A stretch of DNA of 64,000 nucleotides. Source: Rhodoferax sp. GW822-FHT02A01 (lineage in GTDB: Bacteria > Pseudomonadota > Gammaproteobacteria > Burkholderiales > Burkholderiaceae_C). Position 1 is the stretch's first letter. Every line of letters begins with the position of its first letter. Location: contig NZ_CP152376.1 in NCBI RefSeq assembly GCF_038784515.1, positions 2,852,001 to 2,916,000 on the forward strand, read 5' to 3'. Under the pieces are notes generated by a model. The model made no database searches and was not told where the DNA came from. It saw nothing but the letters and a program-made list of their open reading frames with translations. The position numbers and the translations under genes were made by a program. Below, piece after piece: positions 8,852-17,464 of the stretch.

Positions 8852-9514
8852 ATGCAGACACTGCAACGCAACCAGTTGGTGTGGCTGACAGACGACGGCT
8901 GGCAGCAGGTGCTCGCCGGCAACTGGGATGCGCAGGCGCAGTCCATTCTGCGGCACTGGCACACCGGGCAATTGCCGCTGGTGGTCTGTACGCAGCGCGT
9001 GCAAAACACTGCCGCCACGGTGAGCCTGGGGCTGCCCGCACCGAACCCATGGAATCGGCGCAAGCTGGCGCTTGAAGTGCCATGCCATGCACTGCTGCGT
9101 GCCGGCGTGTTCCCAACCGTGGCGCAGGTCGCAATGCAATGCGTGCAGTCCGGGTGGCAACCGCTGATCGACTTGCTGGAGGACTTGCATCGGACCGCTG
9201 CGGTCTACGGTTCCTTTGGCTGGCAATTCCTGACAGGGCTGGACTATGTGCGACCGACTTCGGATCTGGACATCAGTGTGCCGGTGCCGGACCATGCAGC
9301 CGCAGCAACACTTACCCAGGCTCTGGCGGACCTGCACCTGCCACTGCGCCTGGATGGCGAGTTGGTGTTCCCCGATGGCAGTGCCATGGCATGGCGCGAA
9401 TACGGGCAATGGATGCGCGGTGCCGTGGACCGTGTACTGGTCAAGAGCCGCAGCGGTGTGCAATTGATGGATGCGGACATGCTGGCCGCGCTGGATCCAG
9501 GTTGCATGGTATGA
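8852..9514 (+). CDS. mdcG: Malonate decarboxylase holo-[ACP] synthase (phosphoribosyl-dephospho-CoA transferase)
   Basis: A 220-aa nucleotidyltransferase-fold enzyme that attaches the triphosphoribosyl-dephospho-CoA group to apo-MdcC. The motif YGSFGWQFLTGLDYVRPTSD followed by LDIS supplies the G-S and acidic metal-binding DLD residues of the family. I chose the ATG before QTLQRNQLVWL because it gives the usual MdcG N-terminus; the longer frame overlaps mdcE. The stop overlaps the next start by ATGA. Confidence 0.9.
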   Translation: MQTLQRNQLVWLTDDGWQQVLAGNWDAQAQSILRHWHTGQLPLVVCTQRVQNTAATVSLGLPAPNPWNRRKLALEVPCHALLRAGVFPTVAQVAMQCVQSGWQPLIDLLEDLHRTAAVYGSFGWQFLTGLDYVRPTSDLDISVPVPDHAAAATLTQALADLHLPLRLDGELVFPDGSAMAWREYGQWMRGAVDRVLVKSRSGVQLMDADMLAALDPGCMV

Positions 9515-10425
9515 AGGTCGCCAGCACCACTCGGGGTCTACGGCCACTGGCGTACAAGACTGCGCGCTGTGCAGTGCGTGCGCTGTATGCGGAAGTGGCG
9601 CTGGAGCCCAAGCCCGGCCTGGTGTCCTTCAGAGACAACGGAAGCCACGCCGACATGTCGGCCCACACGTTCTTCAAAAGCCTGTTTGCGTTGCGCCACT
9701 ACTTTGGCGCGATTGCCATTGCCGGCCAGCAGGGCGCGCCGTTTGAAACGCTGCAGAGCTTGGGGCTGGACGCGGAAGCGCGCATGCTGCGTGCGACCGG
9801 TGGCGTGAACACCCACCGGGGCGCCATCTTTTCTCTCGGGCTTCTGTGTGCCGGCGCCGGGCAATTGCAGGCGCGGGCCATGCCGGTTTCTGCCGTCAAC
9901 TTGCGCACGGCTTTGCTGCTGCAATGGGGTGATGCATTGCGCCAGCGCGCGCTGGCGGCCAGGCAGAAGATGCCCACGTCGAATGGGCAGCGCGCAGCCC
10001 AGAGCTTTGCGCTGCGCAGCGCCAATGACGAGGCCGCCGAGGGATTTCCCACACTGTTTGAAGTCACACTTCCTGCGTTGCAGACGGCCGTCGCACAGGG
10101 CCACCCGATGCGATCGGCAAAAGTGCATAGCCTGTTTTGCACGATGGCGCATCTCGACGACACCAATGTGGTCCATCGCGGTGGGTTGGAGGGAATGCAG
10201 TTGGTGAAGACACGCGCCACGCAGTTCCTTGCGCGCGGCAGCGTGGCACAGGCAGACTGGTTGGCGCAGGCCCGGCGCATCCATGAAGAGCTTGTCGCAC
10301 GACGGCTGTCGCCTGGCGGTGCCGCTGACCTCATCGCCTGTGCGTGTTGGGTCGATGCCATGCAGACCTCGGAACAGGAGCGCAGTGTCCCTGTTGCCAC
10401 GGGCAGAGAACAGGTTCACGGGTGA
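9511..10425 (+). CDS. mdcB: Triphosphoribosyl-dephospho-CoA synthase
   Basis: A 304-aa CitG/MdcB family enzyme. It makes the precursor of the MdcC prosthetic group from ATP and dephospho-CoA. Family motifs are present: ALEPKPGLVSFRDNGSHADM, TGGVNTHRGAIFSLGLL and HLDDTNVVHRGG. Translation starts at the ATGA overlap with mdcG. A long in-frame upstream extension is not supported because it covers mdcG. Confidence 0.92.
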   Translation: MKVASTTRGLRPLAYKTARCAVRALYAEVALEPKPGLVSFRDNGSHADMSAHTFFKSLFALRHYFGAIAIAGQQGAPFETLQSLGLDAEARMLRATGGVNTHRGAIFSLGLLCAGAGQLQARAMPVSAVNLRTALLLQWGDALRQRALAARQKMPTSNGQRAAQSFALRSANDEAAEGFPTLFEVTLPALQTAVAQGHPMRSAKVHSLFCTMAHLDDTNVVHRGGLEGMQLVKTRATQFLARGSVAQADWLAQARRIHEELVARRLSPGGAADLIACACWVDAMQTSEQERSVPVATGREQVHG

Positions 10426-11336
10426 GCTACGCCTTGCTTTTCGGTGGGCAAGGCAACCAGCATGCGGACATGCTGCCGTGGCTTCCCACGGATGCGTCCG
10501 GGTCAGAGGCATTGCATTTGCTGGAGCAGCTGCTGCAGGTGCCCTGGCGCTCTGTGGTGGTCAATGCATCCTTGCGCAATGCAAACCATATTGCGCAACC
10601 CCTGATCACAGCCACGTCGCTGGCATCGTGGGACATGCTCAAGCCCCATCTGCCCGCCTTGCCTGCGGCCGTGGCCGGCTACAGCGTGGGCGAGATGGCC
10701 GCCTACGCCTGCGCGGGTGTGCTGACGACTTCAGATGCCGTACAACTATCCGTGTTGCGCGCCGACCTCATGGATCTGGCAGCAGCTGGAAAACCTTCAG
10801 GGTTGATGTCTGTCTCAGGCATTGCCATGGAGAAGGTTCTGCACAACCACCCGGACTTGCACTGCGCCATTGCGATCGACTGGGACCATGCCATATTTGG
10901 CGCGTTGACAGCGCATCTGGATAGGGCCCAAGACACGCTGGATGCTGCCGGGGCGAGCTGCAAGCGCCTGGATATTTCCGTTGCTTCGCATACCCCTTTG
11001 ATGGCAGCTGCATCACAGGGCTTTTCACGGCGACTGGACAGCGTAGCCCTGCAGCCACCGGGCTTTCCCATCGTGGTGAACGCACACGCCAGGGTGTGCC
11101 GACGCGTGGATGATTTGCGCGGTGCATTGGGTGCGCAAATCAGCAACACGGTGGACTGGGCGTCCTGCATGGATGCATTGGCCGAAACCGGCGTCCGCTG
11201 CGTTCTGGAAATCAGCCCGGGCCATGCCCTGTCTGCCATGTGGAACCGACGACATCCCGCACTGCCTGCGAGGGCACTGGAAGATTTCCAGAATCCACGT
11301 GGCGCAGCACTTTGGGTCGCGCGTAGTCTGGACTGA
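10422..11336 (+). CDS. mdcH: Malonate decarboxylase subunit epsilon (malonyl-CoA:ACP transacylase)
   Basis: A 304-aa FabD-like acyltransferase. The N-terminal YALLFGGQGNQHADML and the nucleophile motif GYSVGEMAAYACAGVLT (active-site Ser in GxSxG) are clear, and HTPLM supplies the catalytic His region. It loads the first malonyl group onto MdcC. I take the GTG start in the GTGA overlap with mdcB; the ATG further upstream lies in mdcB and encodes an unrelated N-terminus. It is the last gene of the mdcACDEGBH series. Confidence 0.9.
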   Translation: MSYALLFGGQGNQHADMLPWLPTDASGSEALHLLEQLLQVPWRSVVVNASLRNANHIAQPLITATSLASWDMLKPHLPALPAAVAGYSVGEMAAYACAGVLTTSDAVQLSVLRADLMDLAAAGKPSGLMSVSGIAMEKVLHNHPDLHCAIAIDWDHAIFGALTAHLDRAQDTLDAAGASCKRLDISVASHTPLMAAASQGFSRRLDSVALQPPGFPIVVNAHARVCRRVDDLRGALGAQISNTVDWASCMDALAETGVRCVLEISPGHALSAMWNRRHPALPARALEDFQNPRGAALWVARSLD

Positions 11337-11432
11337 CGCATTTCCCTACAGGCTGCAAGCCGCAAATTTACCCATTCACCCAAAACGGAGATTGCGCAGT
11401 TTTCTTGCGTTTACCGGTGCCAGATGTTCAAA

Positions 11433-11455
11433 TAGATTCATGTATTATGAATCTT
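11433..11455. promoter_or_regulatory. Putative NsrR-type operator
   Basis: An inverted repeat has arms AGATTCAT and ATGAATCT separated by 5 bp (GTATT), plus one flanking T on each side. By my alignment it matches 18 of 23 positions of the E. coli-type NsrR site (arms AAGATGCATTT and AAATGCATCTT). It lies 31 bp upstream of a hemerythrin-domain gene, a class commonly controlled by the NO sensor NsrR. No nsrR gene is in the window. Confidence 0.6.
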
Positions 11456-11486
11456 TAAAAGGCAGTCTACTTGAGAAGGAAACGCC

Positions 11487-11897
11487 ATGAACATCGACAA
11501 ATTCAAACACCAGCACCAGGACATCATCGGCAACATCGCTGCGCTGCGCAAAGCCAGTCAGGCCGGGGTTCGCGAGAACGCGGCAGAAATTGCCCGGCTC
11601 ATCATTTCCATGAGCTCAACTATCAAGCTGCACCTGGCCGTGGAAGACCAGGTGCTTTATCCGGCACTGCGCAACGGCAACAACGGCGTGCTGGCGCAAA
11701 TGGGCAAGAAGTTTCAGGATGAAATGGGCGCCATCGCTTCGGCCTACATGGGTTTTGCCGAGCGATGGAACCAGGCGAGCAGGGTCTCGGCCGATCCGGA
11801 AGGTTTTCGCGCAGATGCAAACACGGTACTGAAGACAGTGCATGCAAGAATGCAAAAGGAAAACACGGTCTTCTATCCGGCAATCGAGGCACTTTGA
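11487..11897 (+). CDS. Hemerythrin domain-containing protein
   Basis: A 136-aa four-helix HHE protein. Likely di-iron ligands are visible in HQHQDI near the N-terminus, in HLAVEDQVLYPAL (HxxxE) and in HARMQKENTVFYPAI. Proteins of this kind bind O2 or NO or help repair damaged iron-sulfur clusters. An NsrR-like palindrome precedes it and hemN/norR follow, so a nitrosative-stress or denitrification role is likely. A good SD (GAAGGAAA) precedes the ATG. Confidence 0.85.
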   Translation: MNIDKFKHQHQDIIGNIAALRKASQAGVRENAAEIARLIISMSSTIKLHLAVEDQVLYPALRNGNNGVLAQMGKKFQDEMGAIASAYMGFAERWNQASRVSADPEGFRADANTVLKTVHARMQKENTVFYPAIEAL

Positions 11898-11979
11898 CGT
11901 TCTCGCGTATGCTGGAATGCAACGCGCTTCCTGTGACGTTGTTGAAAACCGTCGCCCCACTTCTCTACCGCCTCATTTC

Positions 11980-13368
11980 ATGAACACTCTGCCCGACATC
12001 GAATTTTCCGAGGAGTTGATCCGCCGCTTTGACAAATTGGGGCCGCGTTACACCTCCTATCCGACGGCTGACCGTTTCGGAGCCGATTTCACCGAGGCAA
12101 GTTACATCGACTACCTGTCGCAGCGTGACGGTGCCAGCCGCGTCAATCCGCCCCTGTCGATCTATGTGCACCTGCCATTTTGCGAGTCGCTGTGCTACTT
12201 CTGTGCCTGCAACAAGATCATCACCAAGGACCGTGGCCGCACCACCGAATACCTGCGCTACCTCGCCACCGAAATGGCGTTGGTGGCTGCGCACATAGGG
12301 CCGGACCGGCGCACGGCGCAGCTGCATTTTGGCGGTGGCACGCCCACCTTCCTGACGCCGCAGGAGCTGCGCGAACTGATGGCCATGCTGCGCAGTCACT
12401 TCAACTTCCTACCGGATGCAGAGCTCGGTATCGAGATCGATCCACGCACCGTCAATGAGGACACCATGGCGTTGCTGGCGGAACTCGGCTTCAATCGCAC
12501 CAGCTTCGGTGTGCAGGACTTCGACCCGGCGGTGCAGCAAGCGGTGAACCGCATCCAGCCGTACGAGATGGTCGAGAAGGCCGTCACAGCCAGTCGCAGC
12601 GCTGGCTTTGAGTCCATCAATGCCGATCTGATCTATGGTTTGCCCAAGCAGTCGCTGCAGAGCTTTGATCGCACGCTGGACCGCGTGATTGCGCTCACCC
12701 CGGAGCGCATCGCGCTCTACAACTATGCCCATCTGCCCAGTCGCTTCAAGGCCCAACGCCTGATCGTGGAGGCCGAACTGCCAAGCGCCGAGGAGCGCCT
12801 GCAGATCTTTCTGATGTCCGTGCGCCGCCTGCTGGACGCTGGCTACATCTACATCGGCCTGGACCATTTCTCCAAGCCCGAGGATGAACTGAACAAGGCG
12901 CGTCTGGACAAGAGCCTGCATCGCAACTTCCAGGGTTACACCACGCGGGCTGACTGCGATCTCATAGGTTTTGGCGTGTCGGCCATAGGCAAGGTGGGGC
13001 ATTCCTACAGCCAGTCGGTGCGCACCCTCAAGGCCTATTACGAGCACCTGGACGTCGGCCGACTGCCGGTGGAGAAGGGCTTTGCGCTTACGGCGGATGA
13101 CGTGCTGCGTCGCCAGGTCATCATGGAGTTGATGTGCAGCGGCCCCGTCAGTTTTGCTGCCATCAACCAGGCGCATGGCATCGACTTCACGAGCTACTTT
13201 GCCGAGGAACTGAAGCAGCTGGCGCTCTACGAAGATGCAGGCCTGATCGTGGTGGATGCGCATGGCATTTCAATCACACCCAAGGGGCGCATGTTCGTGC
13301 GCGCCGTGGGCATGGTGTTTGACAAGCATCTTGCCCAATCGACCGCCAAGTTTTCCAAGCTGATCTGA
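11980..13368 (+). CDS. hemN: Oxygen-independent coproporphyrinogen III oxidase
   Basis: A 462-aa radical-SAM enzyme that converts coproporphyrinogen III to protoporphyrinogen IX without O2. The cluster motif CESLCYFCAC (CxxxCxxCxC) lies in HLPFCESLCYFCACNKI, followed by LHFGGGTPTFLTP and a C-terminal HemN domain. The start giving MNTLPDIEFSEEL fits the family, although no strong SD is visible; an in-frame ATG upstream lies inside the hemerythrin gene. The enzyme supplies haem for cytochromes during anaerobic growth, consistent with the adjacent denitrification genes. Confidence 0.94.
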   Translation: MNTLPDIEFSEELIRRFDKLGPRYTSYPTADRFGADFTEASYIDYLSQRDGASRVNPPLSIYVHLPFCESLCYFCACNKIITKDRGRTTEYLRYLATEMALVAAHIGPDRRTAQLHFGGGTPTFLTPQELRELMAMLRSHFNFLPDAELGIEIDPRTVNEDTMALLAELGFNRTSFGVQDFDPAVQQAVNRIQPYEMVEKAVTASRSAGFESINADLIYGLPKQSLQSFDRTLDRVIALTPERIALYNYAHLPSRFKAQRLIVEAELPSAEERLQIFLMSVRRLLDAGYIYIGLDHFSKPEDELNKARLDKSLHRNFQGYTTRADCDLIGFGVSAIGKVGHSYSQSVRTLKAYYEHLDVGRLPVEKGFALTADDVLRRQVIMELMCSGPVSFAAINQAHGIDFTSYFAEELKQLALYEDAGLIVVDAHGISITPKGRMFVRAVGMVFDKHLAQSTAKFSKLI

Positions 13369-13396
13369 GGCACCAAGCCGGTGACCCAGGCATCGC

Positions 13397-13419
13397 GGCA
13401 ACGCGTGGACAGCGTTGCC
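13397..13419. terminator. Hairpin between convergent hemN and norR
   Basis: A perfect 8-bp stem (GGCAACGC / GCGTTGCC) with a 7-nt loop lies just after hemN and just before the norR stop. There is no long T-run, so it may be a weak or Rho-assisted bidirectional terminator. Confidence 0.4.
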
Positions 13420-13426
13420 TGCGGAG

Positions 13427-14956
13427 CTATTTGAGCCCGAGTCGCCGCGCCAGTTTGTGCAGATTGCTGGCGTCCAGACCCAGGCGGCGTGCTGCGAGTG
13501 CCCAGTTGGACCCGGTCAATGCCAGCGCCTGCTGGATCATTTCGCGCTGGCGTTGAGCCACGGCTTCATTCAGGCTTACCGGAATTGTGTCCACCGCGGG
13601 CAAGGGATCCGATTGCGGTGTCGGCGACTTGGGCAGGCTGGTATCCAGATCCAGAAGATCGGGTGCCAGGGTCACGATATCCGATGCGCGCGCGCCCCGG
13701 CTGAGCGCCTTGATGGCAGCGCGGCTGATCACATGCTCCAGCTCACGGACATTGCCAGGCCATTGGTAGCGCAGGATCTCCGTCTCAGCGGCGGATGACA
13801 GGCGCAGACTGCGTATGCCCAGGCGCACCCGGTTGAGTTCCAGGAAGCGGCCCGCCAGCAGCAGCGCGTCGTTGCCGCGCTCGCGCAGCGGCGGTATGTG
13901 GACCGGATAGACCGAGAGCCGGTGGTACAGGTCGGCCCGGAACATGCCGTCTTTGACGCCCAGTTTCAGGTCGCGGTTGGTGGCGACGATGACCCGCACA
14001 TTGACACGGCGCGGCCGGTCTTCGCCCAGTCGCTGGATCTCACCGTTTTGCAGGGTGCGCAGGAGCTTGGCCTGGATGATGAGCGGCAGTTCGCCGATTT
14101 CATCGAGAAAGATGGTGCCGCCGTCGGCCACTTCGAAACGGCCGGCACGGTCGGTGCTGGCGCCGGAGAAGGCGCCGCGCACATGGCCGAACAGCTCGCT
14201 CTCAGCCAGGGTTTCGGGCAAGGCCGCGCAGTTCACCTGCACCAGCGGCTTGGAACGAGAAGAGTGCCGGTGGATGCGTCTGGCAAACAGCTCCTTGCCC
14301 ACACCGGTTTCACCCAGTAGCAGAACGGGCAGATCGGAGTTGGCCACCACGTCAATTTCATGCAGCAGGCTCAACATGCCCGGGCTTTGCCCCACGATTT
14401 CCTCGTCCACCGGCGTATCCACCAGTGGCGCCGAACTGGTTCCGTTGCGCCCCTGACGCAGGCTGGCAGTTTCATCTTCCAGCCGGTTCATGCGCACGGC
14501 CACCTCGATCAGCAAGGCGTGGCTGCGCAATTCGGCAACGCGCTGCTCGCCAAACGTGTCAACGCCCAAGGCGTCCACCGTCAGCACGCCCCACAACGCA
14601 CCGTCCACCGTCAGGCTCATTCCCATGCAGTCGTGGACCGGGAGCGGCTCACCGGCATGCACCTGTAGCAAACCGTCATACGGGTCAGGCAGCGCGCAGT
14701 CGGCCTGAAAGCGGACTGGCTGGCTGCTTTCCAGAATGGCCGCCAACCGTGGATGTGCCGCTACCTGAAAGCGCCGCCCCAGCGCCTCGTGAACAAGGCC
14801 ATCCACCGCCTCCGGGATCAGCGCGTCTTCGTGCAGCCGAAGGACTGCTACGGCATCGCTGTGGAAATGCTTTCGCAGTGCGCTGACCAGACGCTGCATG
14901 CGCTCCGGGCCGGCGTGGGAAACGGAAAGATTTCTGAGAAGTGTGGAATCAAGCAT
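13427..14956 (-). CDS. norR: Nitric oxide-responsive sigma-54 activator NorR
   Basis: A 509-aa activator with an N-terminal GAF domain, central AAA+ domain and C-terminal Fis-type HTH. By comparison with the E. coli NorR non-haem iron site, Arg82, Asp91, Asp94, His108, Cys110 and Asp128 are all present (PVRF, DPYD, VHDCMG, LTVDA). The AAA+ domain has Walker A GETGVGKE and a GAFSGA loop (GAFTGA variant), so sigma-54 contact is expected. The HTH is RRLGLDASNLHKLARRLG. It is divergent from nirK, and the shared gap carries three NorR boxes starting right at its start codon, so autoregulation is plausible. Confidence 0.95.
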   Translation of the reverse strand: MLDSTLLRNLSVSHAGPERMQRLVSALRKHFHSDAVAVLRLHEDALIPEAVDGLVHEALGRRFQVAAHPRLAAILESSQPVRFQADCALPDPYDGLLQVHAGEPLPVHDCMGMSLTVDGALWGVLTVDALGVDTFGEQRVAELRSHALLIEVAVRMNRLEDETASLRQGRNGTSSAPLVDTPVDEEIVGQSPGMLSLLHEIDVVANSDLPVLLLGETGVGKELFARRIHRHSSRSKPLVQVNCAALPETLAESELFGHVRGAFSGASTDRAGRFEVADGGTIFLDEIGELPLIIQAKLLRTLQNGEIQRLGEDRPRRVNVRVIVATNRDLKLGVKDGMFRADLYHRLSVYPVHIPPLRERGNDALLLAGRFLELNRVRLGIRSLRLSSAAETEILRYQWPGNVRELEHVISRAAIKALSRGARASDIVTLAPDLLDLDTSLPKSPTPQSDPLPAVDTIPVSLNEAVAQRQREMIQQALALTGSNWALAARRLGLDASNLHKLARRLGLK

Positions 14957-15014
14957 GGTTAATAGTACCTTTAATGGGGTGCTAATAACCTGAATGGGCA
15001 GGGTACTTATGACA
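14957..15014. promoter_or_regulatory. Three NorR boxes (GGT-N7-ACC) upstream of nirK
   Basis: GGT-N7-ACC, the NorR box described for Ralstonia eutropha, occurs at 14957-14969 and 14978-14990. A third copy ends in ACA instead of ACC at 15002-15014. Centre spacings are 21 and 24 bp. The set lies 41-98 bp upstream of a sigma-54 promoter and abuts the norR start codon, as expected for an enhancer of nirK that could also repress norR. Confidence 0.8.
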
Positions 15015-15024
15015 ACTTATTTCT

Positions 15025-15037
15025 CAAGTTGTTGATT
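15025..15037 (-). promoter_or_regulatory. Putative IHF site upstream of nirK
   Basis: CAAGTTGTTGATT matches the reverse complement of the IHF consensus WATCAANNNNTTR. It sits between the NorR boxes and the sigma-54 promoter, the position where IHF bends DNA to bring enhancer and polymerase together. A matching site occupies the same place upstream of norC. Confidence 0.55.
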
Positions 15038-15054
15038 TACATGAAGAAATCTTG

Positions 15055-15069
15055 TGGCACACAGCTTGC
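15055..15069 (+). promoter_or_regulatory. Sigma-54 (-24/-12) promoter of nirK
   Basis: TGGCAC-N5-TTGC has the invariant GG and GC dinucleotides with the required 10-bp spacing. It lies about 92 bp upstream of the nirK ATG and downstream of NorR and IHF sites. The element is nearly identical to the one in front of norC. Confidence 0.85.
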
Positions 15070-15161
15070 GGTGAGCAGGCCCGAGGCATATGCAGTCCGC
15101 GGGCTTCTACAGCAGAAGACGTTTGTGCGGACTTGGCGTTGTCGAAACCAAGGAGTCCAAA

Positions 15162-16652
15162 ATGAACAGACAGGTGAAATCGATTTTGTGCAGTGCAGCC
15201 TTTGCAATGGCGGCGCTGGGTGCCATTGGCGCTGCGGCGGCCACACGTGCAGTTGCCAAGTCCAGCGGTGACTTCGGGCCGCCCCAAGGCGCTCCCATCC
15301 ACGCCGTCCTGACCAGCCCGCCCAATGTTCCGCCACCCACGAACCGCAAGGTTCCTGCCAAGGTGATCGTGGAGCTGGAAGTGGTGGAGAAGGAGATGCA
15401 GATTTCGGAAGGTGTTTCCTACACTTTCTGGACCTTCGGCGGCTCGGTGCCTGGCAGCTTCATCCGCGTGCGCCAAGGTGACACGGTGGAGTTCCACCTG
15501 AAGAACCATCCCGGCAACAAGATGCCGCACAACATTGACCTGCACGGCGTAACCGGTCCAGGAGGCGGTGCCGCCTCCAGCTTCACCGCCCCCGGCCATG
15601 AGTCGCAGTTCACATTCAAGGCGCTCAACGAGGGTCTGTACGTCTATCACTGCGCTACCGCGCCCGTGGGCATGCACGTGGCCAATGGCATGTACGGCCT
15701 GATACTGGTCGAGCCGCCCGAAGGCCTGACTCCGGTGGACCACGAGTACTACGTGATGCAGGGCGATTTCTACACCACCGGCAAGTACCGCGAAAAAGGC
15801 AGCCAACCATTTGACATGGAAAAGGCCATTGACGAAAAGCCCACTTACGTGCTGTTCAACGGTGCCGAAGGTGCGCTCACCGGCGACAAGGCTCTCAAGG
15901 CCAAGACCAATGAAAAAATTCGTCTGTTTGTAGGCAATGGCGGACCCAATCTGGTCTCCAGTTTTCACGTGATCGGCGCAATCTTCGACAAAGTACGCTT
16001 TGAGGGGGGCTCCAACGTGCAGACCAATGTGCAGACCACGCTGATTCCCTCCGGCGGTGCCGCCGTGGTGGAGTACAAGACCAAGGTGCCCGGCAGTTAC
16101 GTGATGGTGGATCACTCCATCTTTCGTGCCTTCAACAAGGGCGCACTGGCCATCATGAAGGTCGATGGCCCTGAAGACAAGAGCATCTATTCCGGCAAGG
16201 AAGTGGACTCTGTCTACCTCGGCGATCGCGCCGCGCCCAACATGACCTCGGTCACCACGGCCACCGCCAATGCCGCCAGCGGCACACTCACGGTGCAGGA
16301 TCAGATTGCCGCCGGCAAGTCGCTGTTCAACGGCACCTGCTCGGTTTGCCACCAGGTCAATGGCGCCGGCCTGCCCGGCGTGTTCCCGCCGCTGGCCAAG
16401 TCGGACTTTCTCAATAGCGATCCCAAGCGCGCGGTGGGCATTGTGGTGCGCGGTCTGAGCGGCAAGGTCACGGTCAATGGCAAGGAGTACGACTCGGTGA
16501 TGCCTCCCATGAACCAGCTCAACGATGACGAGGTTGCCAACATCCTGACCTATGTGCTCAATGCCTTTGACAACATGGGCGGTCAGGTCAAGACCAGCGA
16601 CGTCAAGGCCGAGCGTGCCAAGGCAGCCGCCAAGAGCGTGGCAGAACACTGA
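15162..16652 (+). CDS. nirK: Copper-containing nitrite reductase with C-terminal cytochrome c domain
   Basis: A 496-aa periplasmic enzyme reducing nitrite to NO. A signal peptide (about residues 1-30) is followed by two cupredoxin domains. Copper ligands are visible in HNIDLHG, in [17 protein letters not shown] (type-1 Cys, His, Met) and in [13 protein letters not shown] (type-2 His). A C-terminal haem domain (about residues 385-480) contains CSVCH and a likely axial Met in MPPM. This fused form resembles the Ralstonia pickettii enzyme. AAGGAG precedes the ATG and fixes the start. A NorR/sigma-54 promoter precedes it. Confidence 0.95.
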   Translation: MNRQVKSILCSAAFAMAALGAIGAAAATRAVAKSSGDFGPPQGAPIHAVLTSPPNVPPPTNRKVPAKVIVELEVVEKEMQISEGVSYTFWTFGGSVPGSFIRVRQGDTVEFHLKNHPGNKMPHNIDLHGVTGPGGGAASSFTAPGHESQFTFKALNEGLYVYHCATAPVGMHVANGMYGLILVEPPEGLTPVDHEYYVMQGDFYTTGKYREKGSQPFDMEKAIDEKPTYVLFNGAEGALTGDKALKAKTNEKIRLFVGNGGPNLVSSFHVIGAIFDKVRFEGGSNVQTNVQTTLIPSGGAAVVEYKTKVPGSYVMVDHSIFRAFNKGALAIMKVDGPEDKSIYSGKEVDSVYLGDRAAPNMTSVTTATANAASGTLTVQDQIAAGKSLFNGTCSVCHQVNGAGLPGVFPPLAKSDFLNSDPKRAVGIVVRGLSGKVTVNGKEYDSVMPPMNQLNDDEVANILTYVLNAFDNMGGQVKTSDVKAERAKAAAKSVAEH

Positions 16653-16672
16653 GCAACCGAGCAGAGTCCGTC

Positions 16673-17464
16673 ATGTTGGCACTGACCCTGGCCCGGCACC
16701 TGACCTGTGTGGTCAGCCTGGTGTGCATGTCTACGCAATACGGCCTGGCCGAACCGGTGGACGTGCCCTACCTGGACGTGCCGGCGGGATCGATTGTCAG
16801 CGTGCTATCGGGCGGCAGCAGCGATAACGGGCCCACTCCCGTTGCCGCGTTTTTCATGCGTGCTCAGCCGGTTACGGTGGCGCAGTTCCAGCATTTCCTG
16901 GAAACCCATCCGGAATGGAGCCGAGCCCAGGTGCCTGCAGTGTTTGCCGACGGCAACTACCTGCATTCGCACGACGCCGCTGCCGGTCAGCTGCCGCAAC
17001 AGGCGATCACCAATGTCAGCTGGTTTGCCGCCCAGGCCTTTTGCGAGAGTGAGCAGGCCCGCCTGCCGACCTGGTACGAGTGGGAGTACGTTGCCGCCGC
17101 CGACGAAAGCCACGCGGATGCCAGAAAGGACCCGGCCTGGCGGGCCCGGATTCTGGGCTGGTACTCCCAACCGGCCAGCCACCGTCAACTGCAGGTTGGC
17201 AGCACACCGAACTATTACGGTGTGCAGGACATGCACGGCCTGATCTGGGAATGGGTGGAAGACTTCAACGCCCTGCTGGTGAGCGCCGACAGCCGCAACC
17301 AGGGTGACCCCGATCAGCTGCAATATTGCGGCGCCGGTGCCATCAGCCTGCAAGACCGCGAGAACTTCGCCATCCTGATGCGCGTGGCTCTGCTCTCCTC
17401 ACTGGGTGGTTCCGATTCCACCAATGACCTGGGTTTCCGGTGTGCCCGCAGCCCTTTGAAATGA
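16673..17464 (+). CDS. nirV: NirV: formylglycine-generating-enzyme-like protein linked to nirK
   Basis: A 263-aa protein with a signal peptide and a SUMF1/FGE-type fold: ARLPTWYEWEYVAA, LIWEWVEDF and the terminal NDLGFRC. Genes of this type downstream of nirK are called nirV, and their function is not settled. The paired active-site cysteines of true FGEs (CxxSYC region) are not present in the corresponding stretch RVALLSSLGG, so sulfatase-type formylglycine formation is unlikely. It starts 20 bp after nirK and overlaps the next gene by ATGA. Confidence 0.85.
   Translation: MLALTLARHLTCVVSLVCMSTQYGLAEPVDVPYLDVPAGSIVSVLSGGSSDNGPTPVAAFFMRAQPVTVAQFQHFLETHPEWSRAQVPAVFADGNYLHSHDAAAGQLPQQAITNVSWFAAQAFCESEQARLPTWYEWEYVAAADESHADARKDPAWRARILGWYSQPASHRQLQVGSTPNYYGVQDMHGLIWEWVEDFNALLVSADSRNQGDPDQLQYCGAGAISLQDRENFAILMRVALLSSLGGSDSTNDLGFRCARSPLK

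Noticed and set aside
15024..16649. 541-aa minus-strand open frame over nirK
   Set aside because: Composition is typical of an antisense shadow; the plus strand carries all NirK copper and haem motifs.
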